A DNA stretch of 64,000 bases, from positions 8,500 to 72,499 of the forward strand of contig CAZLWE010000010.1 of the NCBI GenBank assembly GCA_964562985.1, written 5' to 3'. This DNA comes from SHLQ01 sp964562985 (GTDB taxonomy: Bacteria > Actinomycetota > Acidimicrobiia > Acidimicrobiales > SHLQ01). The notes below the pieces were generated by a model. It saw nothing but the letters and a program-made list of their open reading frames with translations. It had not been told where the DNA came from and ran no database searches. This document shows positions 1 through 9,412 of this stretch, piece by piece. Position numbers and translations under genes: made by a program. Every line of letters begins with the position of its first letter. Within the stretch, counting starts at the first letter, position 1.

Positions 1-3000
1 AGGGTGTCGTCTCCTACAGCGACCACTTCCCAAGCGGTCCCGATCATCGGCGTGGTCGAGCGATCGTTTACCTCCGAGAACAACAACGACGGCACCTACT
101 CCATAGAGCATGTGCTTGGTGTGGAGAACCTCGGCGGAACCGACTTGGAGCGCATCAACGTCTCCTCCGACCTCGAGAACCTCTTCGACGGACTCATTCT
201 CGGAGACGTGAATACGCTCACGAGTTGTGCTGCGACGGTTCGGGTAGGGAACAGTTGCACCCTTACGCAGCGCGCAACCATTCGCCCGGGATCGGCCAGC
301 GGGCCCTACTCGGTGACCTCCTTCATCAGCTCATTCGACGACGATGGATTGCGAGCGCTCGTCGCGCCGGAGGTCGCTGAGGCATCGAGTATCGCGCCAG
401 TCGTATTCGACGAGGCCCCGTCGATCGAGGTCGAGGCCACCTTCGACAACGTTGAGAACCTCGGAGATGGCACGTATCGAGTCGGATTCGACTTCAGCGT
501 GACCAACACCGGTGATGTCCCGTTGTACGAGGTATCAAGCCCCGACCCGATTCAATCGGCATTCGGAAACAACATCGTTGGCAACACACTCGTCGAGGAC
601 TCGTGTGGCATCGTCAGCTTTGGCAACCCGCTCTCCCCTGATGGGGAGTGCACACGATCCCACGATGTCGTCATCCGACCCCTCGACACCTTGGGGCCCT
701 GGAACGTCGAGTACGACGTAACCGGACGCTCACCGTCCTTCGCGGTTGTCAATGCGAGCGAGCAAGCAGATTCGCTGACCTTTGAAGAGTCTGTCGGGAT
801 TGAAGTGGAGTCCCGCTTCGAGGCGATCGACAACCGTGGGAATGGAACCTACGACGTGACGATCGCTCTCGAAGTCGAGAACACGAGCGATGTGCCGCTG
901 ATCGAGGTTGTCGTCGACGACACCATCGCGGCCTACGACCAACTACGAACCGATCGCAGGCTCCGGGTCGACTCGTGCTCCTTCGTCTCCTTCCGCGACC
1001 CGTTAGCTCCAGGAGCAACATGTCGAGTTGAAGTGGACGATGTTGTCGTGCCAGGGGCAGAACTTGGTCCATACTCCGCCACCACAGGGGTAACCGGACG
1101 CTCTCCCTCACAAGTTGCAATTGAGGTCGACACCGATACCCAGGAGATCACGTTCACGGAGCGCCCTCAGGTAACACTCGAGAACCGCATTGCCTCGGTC
1201 GAGACCGTTGAAGCCGAGACCTTCCGAGTGGTGACCGTCCTTGACCTCGAGAACACCGGTGATGTTCGAATCGATGACCTTGACCTCACTCTGGATCTCG
1301 ACCAGATGTTCCCCGACAGCGTGTATCGCATCGACGGAGTCATCAGCGACGACTTCGAGATCAACGAGGGATTCGGTCTTCTCGAGTCCACCAGCATGCT
1401 CGTGCCCGACCAGTCACTCTTCGTTGGTCAATCGGCGTCGGTGATCCTGGTCCTGTCCATCGAGCCGGAGGCCGAAGCCGGGCCGTTTGCGGGTGAGCTA
1501 AGTCTGGTTGGCGTGTCTCCCGCCGAAGCTGAGACCAACGCGGTCATCGACGCCCAGATCGATCTTCCGTCCGTAGCGACCGAGATCGTGGCCCAGTCGG
1601 TCGAGAACAATCAGGATGGCTCGTACACGGTTACGACGAGCTACGGGATTGAGAACGACGGTTCGACCGATCTTGAGTTCGTTCGCCTGCGCGAGAATCT
1701 GGCAGAGATCTACGCCGGAGCTTCCGCCCGGGTTATCGACATCGATTCACCAGACATCACACCATTCGACCTCGAGCAAGGACCACGCGGCGACGACCTC
1801 CTCGAATGGGGAGTGGGTCTTGGTTCTGGCGATCGGGCGATTGTCACCTCGACGGTGCTGGTGACCCCCGGCAACCAACTCGGGCCGTTCCAAACAGCCA
1901 TCGCTGCTTCGGCCCTCTCGCCTGCGGGCACGCCGGTAGCGACCGAGGAACTCGGCATCGACCGCATCGTCTTCGTCGAACAACCGGCGCTCCGAGTCGA
2001 GCAACGCCTGCTTCGCCGCCCGGAATGGAATGTCACCGGCCGCTTCGACGTGACCTTCGGGATCGACGTGATCAACGACGGCGACGTCGAATTGCGAGGT
2101 CTGCAAGTACGTGAGGATCTACTCGCCGCCCTCGGTGCGGACGCCCGAATCAACGTTCGAGACGTCCGTTCCGAAACGCTGACGGTCAACAGCCGATTCG
2201 ATGGCATCGGCCGGCCACCCGTCGAGCCCGAAATCGGTGAGGACGGTGAGGTCATCGAAGAACCGGTTCAGCCACAACGCGACATCGGCGACACTCGCCT
2301 CCTCGGTGGTCTCGACACTCTTGCGGCCGGCGAGACTGCCACGATCGAGGTAGATCTCACGATCACCCCCGAGACCCGCGGAGTCTTCAACACCCGCGTT
2401 GTAGTCGCCGCACGAACCCCAGCTGGAACCGGTGTCGGCTCCGACGGAGATGTGATCGAGGCAACGACACTGACCCGCCTTAGCGTCCAAGGCGAACTCG
2501 GACTGGCGAAGCGAACGATCGGCGAGCCGTCGGTTCGTCCCGATGGAAGCATCGGAGCGACCTACGAGATCCTGGTCGAGAACGTTGGTCCGTTCCCGTT
2601 GACCAATGTGGAGGTGCACGACCAGTTGAGCCAGGCGTTCGGCCTCGGTTCCACATTCGTAACCTCCACCGTTCGCGTCGATGCAGGCTCACCATGCGTG
2701 GGCTTTGCAAGCTCCAGCTTCGATGGTGGCGCGGTCGACCCAGTCCTGGTCTCCGGGGCAGAACTCGCACCAAACGAGCAATGTCGAATCCAATACGACG
2801 TCGCCGTGCTTCCGGCGAACGAACTACCTGGACCTTTCCGAAGCTCGGCGTTTGCCATCGCTTCCGACCCCTTCTCCGGCACCGTCATCGATGATTCGAC
2901 GGACGGTACGAATACCGATCCCGATGGCAACCAAGAGCCTGGCGACAACGACATCGCAACCGCTGTCCGAGTCGAGGTTCCCGAACCCGCTGTCGAGCTA

Positions 3001-3723
3001 ACCGTCGAACCTCTCGAAAGCCTGCCCATCGACCGAGATGGTTGGCATGAGTTTGGTTACCGAATCACGCTCGAGAACACGGGCTCCATCGATATCGACA
3101 CCACTCGCCTGCTCGCCGCACTTGACGATCAATGGGCAGTGCCTTACGAAGTGGTCGGCCTCGCGAGCGAGGACGTGATCGTCAACGACAACTTCGATGG
3201 CGACCGAAACCCGAATCTTCTCGACCGCCGCAACCGGCTTCGTGCTGGTTCGCAGGCGGAGATCACCGTGCTGTTGCAGTCCGCGGCGCCTCGCGAGGGC
3301 GAGCTTTCGCTCGATCTTGGCTTCTTGGCAACATCGGTCGTCGGCACCCCACTCGAGCTACAGGCAGATACCACGGTGATCGAGACGAGCGGATCGAACA
3401 GCTCATCGCTACGGGAGTGGTTCGATGCAATGACTATCGAAGAGCAGCGCCTCATCGGTCTCGGGGCCGGAGCAATCGCGCTGTTCGTGCTGATCTTTAT
3501 CGTCGCCGCTGTCCGCAAGACCCGTCGCCTCCTCGCCAAGCCAGTGAAGGACGAGACCGAGGAGCTCATCGACCTCAGCGAAAGCCAAATCGAAGAGGTC
3601 ATCGATGTTCGAGAAATCGCAGCCGAAGACGACAAGCCTCGCCCGTCGGTCAAGGTCGAAAGCCCAACGGAAGCCCACTACCGCCCCCGACGCCGTCGCG
3701 GCCAGCGACGGGTACGACGCTAG
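1..3723 (+). CDS. Giant repeat-containing surface protein, membrane-anchored at C-terminus (5' partial)
   Basis: The reading frame is open to the left edge, so the N-terminus and any signal peptide lie outside; 1239 residues are visible from the GTG at 4. About eight beta-rich repeats of 125-170 residues each carry an 'ENTGDV'-like motif (near residues 39, 165, 289, 415, 548, 689, 857 and 1022) and usually a later 'LGPY/LGPF' motif, as in DUF11/CARDB-type repeats of bacterial surface proteins. One hydrophobic segment lies at about 1149-1169, followed by a roughly 70-residue acidic then Arg-rich cytoplasmic tail. The inferred role is a long extracellular stalk or adhesin anchored in the membrane. 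The ligand is unknown. It ends 6 bases before the convergent rpiB. Confidence 0.8.
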   Translation, partial: RVSSPTATTSQAVPIIGVVERSFTSENNNDGTYSIEHVLGVENLGGTDLERINVSSDLENLFDGLILGDVNTLTSCAATVRVGNSCTLTQRATIRPGSASGPYSVTSFISSFDDDGLRALVAPEVAEASSIAPVVFDEAPSIEVEATFDNVENLGDGTYRVGFDFSVTNTGDVPLYEVSSPDPIQSAFGNNIVGNTLVEDSCGIVSFGNPLSPDGECTRSHDVVIRPLDTLGPWNVEYDVTGRSPSFAVVNASEQADSLTFEESVGIEVESRFEAIDNRGNGTYDVTIALEVENTSDVPLIEVVVDDTIAAYDQLRTDRRLRVDSCSFVSFRDPLAPGATCRVEVDDVVVPGAELGPYSATTGVTGRSPSQVAIEVDTDTQEITFTERPQVTLENRIASVETVEAETFRVVTVLDLENTGDVRIDDLDLTLDLDQMFPDSVYRIDGVISDDFEINEGFGLLESTSMLVPDQSLFVGQSASVILVLSIEPEAEAGPFAGELSLVGVSPAEAETNAVIDAQIDLPSVATEIVAQSVENNQDGSYTVTTSYGIENDGSTDLEFVRLRENLAEIYAGASARVIDIDSPDITPFDLEQGPRGDDLLEWGVGLGSGDRAIVTSTVLVTPGNQLGPFQTAIAASALSPAGTPVATEELGIDRIVFVEQPALRVEQRLLRRPEWNVTGRFDVTFGIDVINDGDVELRGLQVREDLLAALGADARINVRDVRSETLTVNSRFDGIGRPPVEPEIGEDGEVIEEPVQPQRDIGDTRLLGGLDTLAAGETATIEVDLTITPETRGVFNTRVVVAARTPAGTGVGSDGDVIEATTLTRLSVQGELGLAKRTIGEPSVRPDGSIGATYEILVENVGPFPLTNVEVHDQLSQAFGLGSTFVTSTVRVDAGSPCVGFASSSFDGGAVDPVLVSGAELAPNEQCRIQYDVAVLPANELPGPFRSSAFAIASDPFSGTVIDDSTDGTNTDPDGNQEPGDNDIATAVRVEVPEPAVELTVEPLESLPIDRDGWHEFGYRITLENTGSIDIDTTRLLAALDDQWAVPYEVVGLASEDVIVNDNFDGDRNPNLLDRRNRLRAGSQAEITVLLQSAAPREGELSLDLGFLATSVVGTPLELQADTTVIETSGSNSSSLREWFDAMTIEEQRLIGLGAGAIALFVLIFIVAAVRKTRRLLAKPVKDETEELIDLSESQIEEVIDVREIAAEDDKPRPSVKVESPTEAHYRPRRRRGQRRVRR

Positions 3724-3729
3724 ATCTTT

Positions 3730-4191
3730 CTAGTCGCCGCTTGACGGAACGTTGTTGGCCTCGATGGCCATCACCTGATCGATACGACGTTGGTGTCGTC
3801 CACCCTCGAACTCCGTCGTTGCGAAAAGCTCGACAATCTCTTCGGCCAAGCCGAGTCCCACGACTCGTCCGCCAATCGACAACACGTTTGCGTCGTTGTG
3901 CGACCGAGCCAGGCGGGCCGTGTAGAGACAATTGCACAAGGCAGCGCGGATGCCGCGGACCTTGTTCGCGGCGAGCTGTTCGCCCTGGCCGGAGCCGCCG
4001 ATAACGATGCCCCAGTCGGCTTCGCCCCCCACGACCGCCTCGCCAACCGCCGCACAATACGACGGATAGTCGACGGGCTCGGTGCTATCGGTACCGAGGT
4101 CGATAGTTTCATGACCTGCAGCCGAAAGAAACGATAGGAGGTGGGTTTTGAGGTCGTAGCCAGCGTGATCGCTGCCGAGGGCTATGCGCAT
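3730..4191 (-). CDS. rpiB: Ribose-5-phosphate isomerase B
   Basis: Interconverts ribose 5-phosphate and ribulose 5-phosphate in the cytosolic pentose phosphate pathway. The 153-residue product opens with 'MRIALGSDHAGYDLK', the RpiB N-terminus with the conserved SDHAG motif, and continues with 'DYPSY' and 'GSGQG', the anion-binding loop around the family's active site. A longer in-frame start 36 bases upstream exists, but it adds residues unlike the family, so the ATG at 4191 is preferred. Length fits the family (about 150). It is a single gene, convergent with the upstream surface protein and divergent from the TadE pair. Confidence 0.93.
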   Translation of the reverse strand: MRIALGSDHAGYDLKTHLLSFLSAAGHETIDLGTDSTEPVDYPSYCAAVGEAVVGGEADWGIVIGGSGQGEQLAANKVRGIRAALCNCLYTARLARSHNDANVLSIGGRVVGLGLAEEIVELFATTEFEGGRHQRRIDQVMAIEANNVPSSGD

Positions 4192-4314
4192 AGTCGTATT
4201 CTTCCCGACCACGCGACAAACCTCCACTTGAAGAACTTCAACCGGTTACAGCTCGCGAAAGGATTGTCGGTCATCGCTGCCGGATATAGGCCGATCGGAC
4301 CCACTTTCTCTAGG

Positions 4315-4324
4315 GGTGTACACC
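4315..4324. promoter_or_regulatory. Perfect 10-bp palindrome upstream of the TadE pair
   Basis: GGTGTACACC is a perfect inverted repeat 30 bases before the ATG of the first TadE gene, in the 162-base gap between rpiB and that gene. A possible -35/-10 pair (TTGTCG at 4264, TATAGG at 4285, spacing 15) lies just upstream. It could be an operator. That is inference from position and symmetry only, and a 10-bp palindrome can occur by chance. Confidence 0.25.
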
Positions 4325-4353
4325 TTTCGTGGAAACCTGCCGATAGCCAAGGT

Positions 4354-4992
4354 ATGAAACTGTGGAGTCGCATTGGTCGCGCCCGACGTACGCGCAAAGA
4401 AAAGTCACGCCGCGAGCGCGGCGCGGCGTTGATCGAGTTTGCCCTGGTCGCTCCAATTTTCTTCGCAGTTGTCTTTGGCGGTATCGAGGTTGGTCTCATG
4501 GCCCGCGGCTACCTCGGTTTGCAAGATGTTGGCCGCAACGCCGCGCGGATAGCGGCGGTCGAACGAAACGACATCAACGCAGATCTCGCAGTTGCGCAGG
4601 CCATCGACAACAGATTGAGCCGCCTCACCGGCAACCTGACGCGAGTAGTGATTTACAACGCTCCGAACCTGTCCAGCAACGTCACCGATATCAACATGGG
4701 CAGCTGTGTGGATATGACTAACTCGGGTACCCCGGGCCAGTGCACCGTCTATACCGGAGCTGCGCTTGACGCGTTGATCGCTGGCGGGCCGGTAATGCCA
4801 ATGCCTGATGGCGCTCCTTGCGGTCCTACGGGTTCGGGACCTGTCGATGGTTTCTTGCCCTGCAATCGCATGGAAGACAGCTTCATCGGGGTCTACATCG
4901 AATATGACCATCGCTCCGTGACCGGATTCTTCAACACGGTCACACTGCGGTCGGACACGGTACAAGTGATCGAGGCTGATTTTAATGCATAG
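4354..4992 (+). CDS. TadE-like pseudopilin / pilus-assembly protein
   Basis: A 212-residue protein with a basic N-terminus followed by 'RGAALIEFALVAPIFF' and a hydrophobic stretch ending in 'GGIEVGLM', the TadE signature (RGxxxxEFAL...E) with the conserved Glu of type IV pilin-like processing. The rest is an extracytoplasmic domain with several Cys residues. The ATG at 4354 is chosen because it places the motif about 25 residues in; an in-frame upstream extension to 4141 would overlap the antisense rpiB. It overlaps the next gene by 8 bases, suggesting translational coupling. No TadA/TadB/TadC motor genes are in the window, so whether it builds a pilus is unknown. Confidence 0.82.
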   Translation: MKLWSRIGRARRTRKEKSRRERGAALIEFALVAPIFFAVVFGGIEVGLMARGYLGLQDVGRNAARIAAVERNDINADLAVAQAIDNRLSRLTGNLTRVVIYNAPNLSSNVTDINMGSCVDMTNSGTPGQCTVYTGAALDALIAGGPVMPMPDGAPCGPTGSGPVDGFLPCNRMEDSFIGVYIEYDHRSVTGFFNTVTLRSDTVQVIEADFNA

Positions 4993-6205
4993 GCAAGCCG
5001 AATCTGACGCCGACAAGCGCACCATGCGTTCTCATCGCCCCCCTCGTTGCGATAGAGATCGCGGAGCGGTGCTCGTTGAAGCAGCCCTTGCTATCCCATT
5101 GCTCATGTTCGTCATTCTCGGGGCATTCGAGTTTGGCATTGGTTGGGAAACCCGATCGGCGACCAGCAGCGCAATTCGCACAGGCCTCCTGCAGGCGTCA
5201 GCTGAACCCGATAATCCCGACACCGACCTACGAATCCTGCAATCCGTTATCGGCGAGATTGGGGCAGGCAACGCAAACCAGATCAACTGGGTAATTATCT
5301 ACGACGCGTCAGCGAACATGGGCGATCAGGCGATGACCATCGATGCGTGCGCCATGACGGTCGGCGGCGCTGGTGGCAGAGCGGGGGAGTGCGTGGCCTA
5401 CGGCCCGGCGCTGATCCAACAAGTCGCTACCGCTACGGACACCATGGCGATTGAGGACATGCTTTCAAATGCCGCTACCTGCGATACCTCAGCTATCGAC
5501 CGGCACTTCTGCGCCACAAGCCGAACCTTCGATGCAATGACCGGTGATAGACGCGATATTCAGGTTGGGGTGGCCTTGCAGTATCAGCACCAGTGGTTGA
5601 CAGGCATTCTTCCCTTCGATGCCCCGCTCTTCCATGAATCGCAGTCGTCGTCAACCTTCCGGGTCGACGGCGTGACCATCACCCCGAACGCCAATATCAC
5701 CGGGCCTGGGACTGTTGTGGCCAACGAGAACTTTGCTTCGGGGGTGCCGGCAGATGTTACTGGCGGAAGCGTTCCCCCCGGCGTTGATACCGATGGGGAC
5801 GGAACCCTCGACACGTTCTATTTGGAGCCAGCACTCAGCACGGTCGCCGGACCTCGACATGGCCAAAACACCACGATCAGCGTGGATGTCGGCACCCAGT
5901 CCATCGTGTGTATCGAGCTCGACCTCATCTTGTTTGGTGGCTGGGACACCGTTACAGGGGACCGAATCGAAATTGCACTCGCCCAGACCGGAGAGACCGA
6001 GACTTTCGACAACTTCACTGCCAATGAAACCACGAACGATGGCATCTTGGGTATGTCTGTGCAGGCCCACGCGGACAGCATTCCGAGGACCTGTTTCGAC
6101 GTGATGGGCAATGGTCCAACAGTCGACCTCGTGATTACGTCGAACACCTCACAACCTAGCGCGACATTCGGCATCAATAGCTACCGGACTGAAACGGCCA
6201 ACTAG
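4985..6205 (+). CDS. Second TadE-like protein with extended C-terminal domain
   Basis: A 406-residue protein with the same N-terminal plan as its neighbour: basic leader, 'RGAVLVEAALAIPLLMF' and 'GAFEFGIGW'. About 200 residues of pilin-like ectodomain follow, then an extra C-terminal beta-rich region of about 180 residues containing 'DTDGDGTLD', a DxDGDGxxD calcium-binding-type loop as in thrombospondin type 3 or dockerin repeats. The start overlaps the preceding TadE gene by 8 bases. The pair probably acts as minor pseudopilins or surface proteins. The calcium-binding role is inferred from the motif alone. Confidence 0.78.
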   Translation: MHRQAESDADKRTMRSHRPPRCDRDRGAVLVEAALAIPLLMFVILGAFEFGIGWETRSATSSAIRTGLLQASAEPDNPDTDLRILQSVIGEIGAGNANQINWVIIYDASANMGDQAMTIDACAMTVGGAGGRAGECVAYGPALIQQVATATDTMAIEDMLSNAATCDTSAIDRHFCATSRTFDAMTGDRRDIQVGVALQYQHQWLTGILPFDAPLFHESQSSSTFRVDGVTITPNANITGPGTVVANENFASGVPADVTGGSVPPGVDTDGDGTLDTFYLEPALSTVAGPRHGQNTTISVDVGTQSIVCIELDLILFGGWDTVTGDRIEIALAQTGETETFDNFTANETTNDGILGMSVQAHADSIPRTCFDVMGNGPTVDLVITSNTSQPSATFGINSYRTETAN

Positions 6206-6223
6206 GAACGCCGCTCTCGCTGG

Positions 6224-7246
6224 CTACCCGAGGGTTGCCGCCCAAGGGTTCTCGGCCAAATAGTCTCCCGCGTCTCGAGGTTCGGGCTCGTCGAATCCGA
6301 CCGGTAGCCACAGGGTGCCTTCTACGGAACCGACGTAGACCTCCCAATTGTAGATCCCCCGGAAGGCCCGCTCATCCAGGCGGAGCATTTCCGCGTATGC
6401 CAGTACGGCATTGCCGTAGTGGTCGCTGTTGTTGTACCCCCAAAGACCGGCTCGAATGTCCTCCAAGCCACCGCGCTGCACCAGATAGCGAGCGGCACCG
6501 GGAATCGCGTCGGCGGGATTGAGCACGTCGCCTCCCTGGCTGACCTCGGGCCAGGTTGTCGGGAGGAATTGCATTGGGCCGAGGGCCCCGGCGGAGCTGA
6601 CGCCATCGATACGACCCATCACCGTCTCGATCAAGTTGATCCCGGCGAGGACCTCCCAGTCGATACCGGTCTCTTCCCCACCGCGCTGGTAGTGGCTGAG
6701 CAGTACCTCCATTGGAGCGGGGTCGATGATGCGCCAACCGGGCACACGTTCGCCGCGCGGAGCACCGGAATGCAAGAGCCCGAGCTCATTTCGGGCTTCG
6801 ATATGCAGCTCACCGATCCGGGCATAGTCGTCGGGCAGCCCAGCGAGGAACGGTTCTTGCCAGTCGGGCTGACGTAACAAGGTACGCACGATCAACTGCT
6901 CGGCGTGGCCAAGGTCGGCCCAATCGTCCTGTGTCGACCCTTCGGCTCGCAGACCGTCCTGAACGGCGACAAACATCGCGATCGCCTCGTCCGCGGTACT
7001 TGGTGCTGGCGGAACGGGTCGACCATTGAACGCCCGTACGACGTCAACAGGGGCGATCGTGGTGGTGGAAGTGGTCGTCGTTGTGGTTGGCGCGGCCGTT
7101 GTGGTTGTCTCGTCCACCTGCGGGGCTGCTACGGCCTGACCTGTCGAGGCCTCTGTGCCGTCGTCCGCGCTGCAGCCCGCAAGGATGAGGGCACTCACAA
7201 GGGAGGCGGCACCGAGTTTCGATACCGCTTTGGGGGGTTTACGCAT
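6224..7246 (-). CDS. Lytic transglycosylase lipoprotein (SLT/MltB-like)
   Basis: Predicted to cleave peptidoglycan glycan strands at the outer face of the membrane. The 340-residue protein has a lipoprotein signal (hydrophobic region ending 'LILAGC', lipid-modified Cys near residue 25), a Thr-rich spacer at about 50-65, and a catalytic domain with 'INLIETVMG' supplying the probable catalytic Glu, followed by 'GALGPMQFLPTTW', the GPMQFxPxxW motif of transglycosylases. 'GYNNSDHYGNAVLAYA' is also typical. It is convergent with the second TadE gene and divergent from gtrA. The substrate bond is inferred from family. Confidence 0.88.
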   Translation of the reverse strand: MRKPPKAVSKLGAASLVSALILAGCSADDGTEASTGQAVAAPQVDETTTTAAPTTTTTTSTTTIAPVDVVRAFNGRPVPPAPSTADEAIAMFVAVQDGLRAEGSTQDDWADLGHAEQLIVRTLLRQPDWQEPFLAGLPDDYARIGELHIEARNELGLLHSGAPRGERVPGWRIIDPAPMEVLLSHYQRGGEETGIDWEVLAGINLIETVMGRIDGVSSAGALGPMQFLPTTWPEVSQGGDVLNPADAIPGAARYLVQRGGLEDIRAGLWGYNNSDHYGNAVLAYAEMLRLDERAFRGIYNWEVYVGSVEGTLWLPVGFDEPEPRDAGDYLAENPWAATLG

Positions 7247-7290
7247 TTCTCTAGTTTGGACTGACGCACCCCTTTGTGGGTGTCATGCCC

Positions 7291-7296
7291 TAGCCT
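7291..7296 (+). promoter_or_regulatory. -10 box, leaderless start of the GtrA gene
   Basis: TAGCCT (TANNNT) ends 7 bases before the ATG at 7304 and no Shine-Dalgarno lies between, so transcription probably starts at or next to the start codon. Confidence 0.6.
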
Positions 7297-7303
7297 GGTC
7301 TGA

Positions 7304-7762
7304 ATGGACCAAACTCGCCGCTTCAACGTGGCGCGCCTCTGGGAAGAGTACGGGACCCGGTTGGTGCGATTTGGTGGGGTCACAATCGTTTCCACCATCG
7401 TTGGCCTCATTACCCTTTTTGTCTGCCTCAGCGTGCTCAACATGAGCGGCGTGGTCGCCAACTTCTGGTCGGTGGTGCTCAGCACCCCGCCCGCGTACTA
7501 CCTCAATCGGGCCTACGTTTGGGGCCGAGGCACCACCGATCACAGTGCTTCTCGCGAAGTCGGACCATTCTGGATCATGACATTGCTCGGTTGGGTCGTG
7601 TCCACGATCGCCATCGCCATCGCCGATACGCAGACCGACTCAGACATTGCCTTGCTGGTCGTGCAGATGGCATCGTTCGGGGCCTTGTGGATCGTGAAGT
7701 TTGCGTTCCTCGAGAAGGTCCTGTGGCCCGACTCTGACTCACGTGTCAGCGAAACCCTCTGA
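7304..7762 (+). CDS. GtrA-family membrane protein
   Basis: A 152-residue integral membrane protein with four hydrophobic segments (about residues 20-42, 48-66, 84-104 and 112-132). The motif 'FGGVTIVSTIVGLI' in the first helix and 'YYLNRAYVWG' after the second are typical of GtrA (PF04138; usual 'R(F/Y)xxVG' and 'F..nr.wvF'). Family members are thought to move undecaprenyl-linked sugars across the membrane or assist polysaccharide synthesis. The 3' end overlaps the downstream methyltransferase by 20 bases. The glycosyltransferase operon nearby (8.4-11.4 kb, opposite strand) fits an envelope-glycan role. The substrate is unknown. Confidence 0.82.
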   Translation: MDQTRRFNVARLWEEYGTRLVRFGGVTIVSTIVGLITLFVCLSVLNMSGVVANFWSVVLSTPPAYYLNRAYVWGRGTTDHSASREVGPFWIMTLLGWVVSTIAIAIADTQTDSDIALLVVQMASFGALWIVKFAFLEKVLWPDSDSRVSETL

Positions 7763-8381
7763 GCTGACTCCTCGCGACGTCGAAAACGCACGCGCCGCGC
7801 GAGGGTTTATGCCCGACGACGAAGGAGCGGCGCTTCATCGCTTCGCTTCAAGCTGCCCGGCCGCCGGTCCGTTTCTCGAAGTAGGTAGCTACTGCGGCAA
7901 GTCGGCCATCTACCTCGGTGCAGCTGCGAGGGATTCCGGAAGGCTGCTCTTCGCGCTCGACCATCACCGAGGCTCCGAAGAGAACCAAGTCGGTTGGGAA
8001 TGGCACGAGCCCGACCTCGTCGATCCTGATCTCGGGCTGCTCGACACCTTGCCGATCTTTCGTCGGACCATTCATGACGCCGGGCTTGAAGCGACCGTCA
8101 TCGCGCTCATCGGTGACTCACCAGCTATCGCGACCGTGTGGGAGACACCGCTCGCTTTGCTCTTTATTGATGGGGGACACGGGGAGAAACCCGCGCATCT
8201 CGACTACGAGGGCTGGGCCCCAAAGATCGTCCCCGGTGGCACGTTGTTGATCCACGACGTGTTTCCAGACCCCGCCGACGGCGGTCGTCCGCCCTACGAG
8301 ATCTATCTCCGGGCCCTCGACGACGGCTTCACCGACATCGAGACCGTTGGTTCCCTCCGGGCCCTTAGCGCTCCCGGCTAG
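7743..8381 (+). CDS. Class I SAM-dependent methyltransferase (Methyltransf_24-like)
   Basis: A 212-residue cytosolic protein with 'FLEVGSYCGKSAIYLG', the glycine-rich SAM-binding loop (motif I, ExGxxxGxS type), then 'ALDHHRG' (acidic end of strand 2) and 'ALLFIDGGHGEKPAHLDYEGW...PGGTLLIHD', characteristic of the Methyltransf_24 group. The GTG at 7743 overlaps the gtrA end by 20 bases, implying coupling; an ATG at 7809 is an alternative start but would lose residues before motif I. The substrate is not evident. Co-transcription with gtrA suggests glycan or lipid-linked sugar modification (inference). Confidence 0.78.
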   Translation: MSAKPSELTPRDVENARAARGFMPDDEGAALHRFASSCPAAGPFLEVGSYCGKSAIYLGAAARDSGRLLFALDHHRGSEENQVGWEWHEPDLVDPDLGLLDTLPIFRRTIHDAGLEATVIALIGDSPAIATVWETPLALLFIDGGHGEKPAHLDYEGWAPKIVPGGTLLIHDVFPDPADGGRPPYEIYLRALDDGFTDIETVGSLRALSAPG

Positions 8382-9412
8382 TGAATCGGGAGACGGTCGT
8401 GGCTGGTGAATAGGTTGGAGGCCGGGGTGGTCGTGGCAAGCGCGTCGTTGGCAAGCAGCACCGCTGCCGCCGAATAGGTCGACTGTTCGCCGCCGGGAAA
8501 GTGGACTTCCTCGGGGTGCACCTCGCCGGTCCAATAGCGCCCCGTGTGTGTTCGCATCCGCCATGTCGTCTCGAAGAGACTTTCGGCCATTGGCGCGTTC
8601 CCCACCGCGAGATATGCCATAGCGCACTCGCAGGTCTCGGCGGTCGTGACCCACGGCCGGTCGCCAACACAGCGGATACCCAGGCCGGGCATCAAGAAGG
8701 TGTCGATCCGGTCTGCGAGTTGATCTCTGGCTTCGTCGCCTCGCACCGCACCACTCAACACGGGGTAGTACCAATCCATCGCCCAACGGCGCTTCGGCGC
8801 AAAGGCGCCGACGGGTTGGGTTCGCACGATATGACCCAAACGCTCGATACGTTCCACCCAGTCATCTCGCTCCACCCCGAGTTCACGACTCGCGGCGAGC
8901 GCACATCGCGTGGAGTGGTACATCGAAGACGAGCCGGTGAGCAGGGCAAATGACCACGGCGTGTCATCGGCATGTCTCGCCCAGATGATCTCCCCTCGGT
9001 CGGTCTGCAAGTCGAACACCCAGTCGATCGCTCGTTCCACAACCGGAAACATGCTTTCCAAGAAGCCTCGGTCACGGGTCAACAACCAGTGATGCCACAC
9101 ACCGGTCGCGATGTATGCGATGACGTTGGCGTCGAACTTGTCCTCCTCGACCCCATCGTCCACGTAGTACTGATGCCACGCGCCGGACTCAAGCTGGCGT
9201 CCACGCAGCCACTCATAGGCTCGCTCTGCCTCGTTTGTAAAACCGGCGGTTGCGATCGCCATCGCGGCTTCAACGTGGTTCCAGGGGTCGGCGTGACCGC
9301 CGGGGAACCAGGGGATCATCCCTGACGGCAGTTGCCACTCGACAATTGACTCGGCCGTTGCCCGAATCTGGGCGTCGTTCAACAAGCCGGTCATGGGCTG
9401 GGAGCTCGTCAC
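8378..9412 (-). CDS. Prenyltransferase/squalene-cyclase-type alpha/alpha-toroid protein
   Basis: A 344-residue soluble protein rich in paired helices and aromatic motifs ('GMIPWFPGGHADPWNHVEAAMA', 'QLESGAWHQYY', 'TDRGEIIWARHADDTPWSF'), the pattern of proteins annotated as prenyltransferase/squalene oxidase repeat or six-hairpin glycosidase-like. No DxDD or QW cyclase signature was identified, so cyclase activity cannot be assumed. It is the last gene of a tight three-gene operon, overlapping the methyltransferase upstream by 4 bases. This glycosyltransferase/methyltransferase/toroid trio suggests a shared role in a small-molecule or glycan pathway; the chemistry is unknown. Confidence 0.72.
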   Translation of the reverse strand: MTSSQPMTGLLNDAQIRATAESIVEWQLPSGMIPWFPGGHADPWNHVEAAMAIATAGFTNEAERAYEWLRGRQLESGAWHQYYVDDGVEEDKFDANVIAYIATGVWHHWLLTRDRGFLESMFPVVERAIDWVFDLQTDRGEIIWARHADDTPWSFALLTGSSSMYHSTRCALAASRELGVERDDWVERIERLGHIVRTQPVGAFAPKRRWAMDWYYPVLSGAVRGDEARDQLADRIDTFLMPGLGIRCVGDRPWVTTAETCECAMAYLAVGNAPMAESLFETTWRMRTHTGRYWTGEVHPEEVHFPGGEQSTYSAAAVLLANDALATTTPASNLFTSHDRLPIH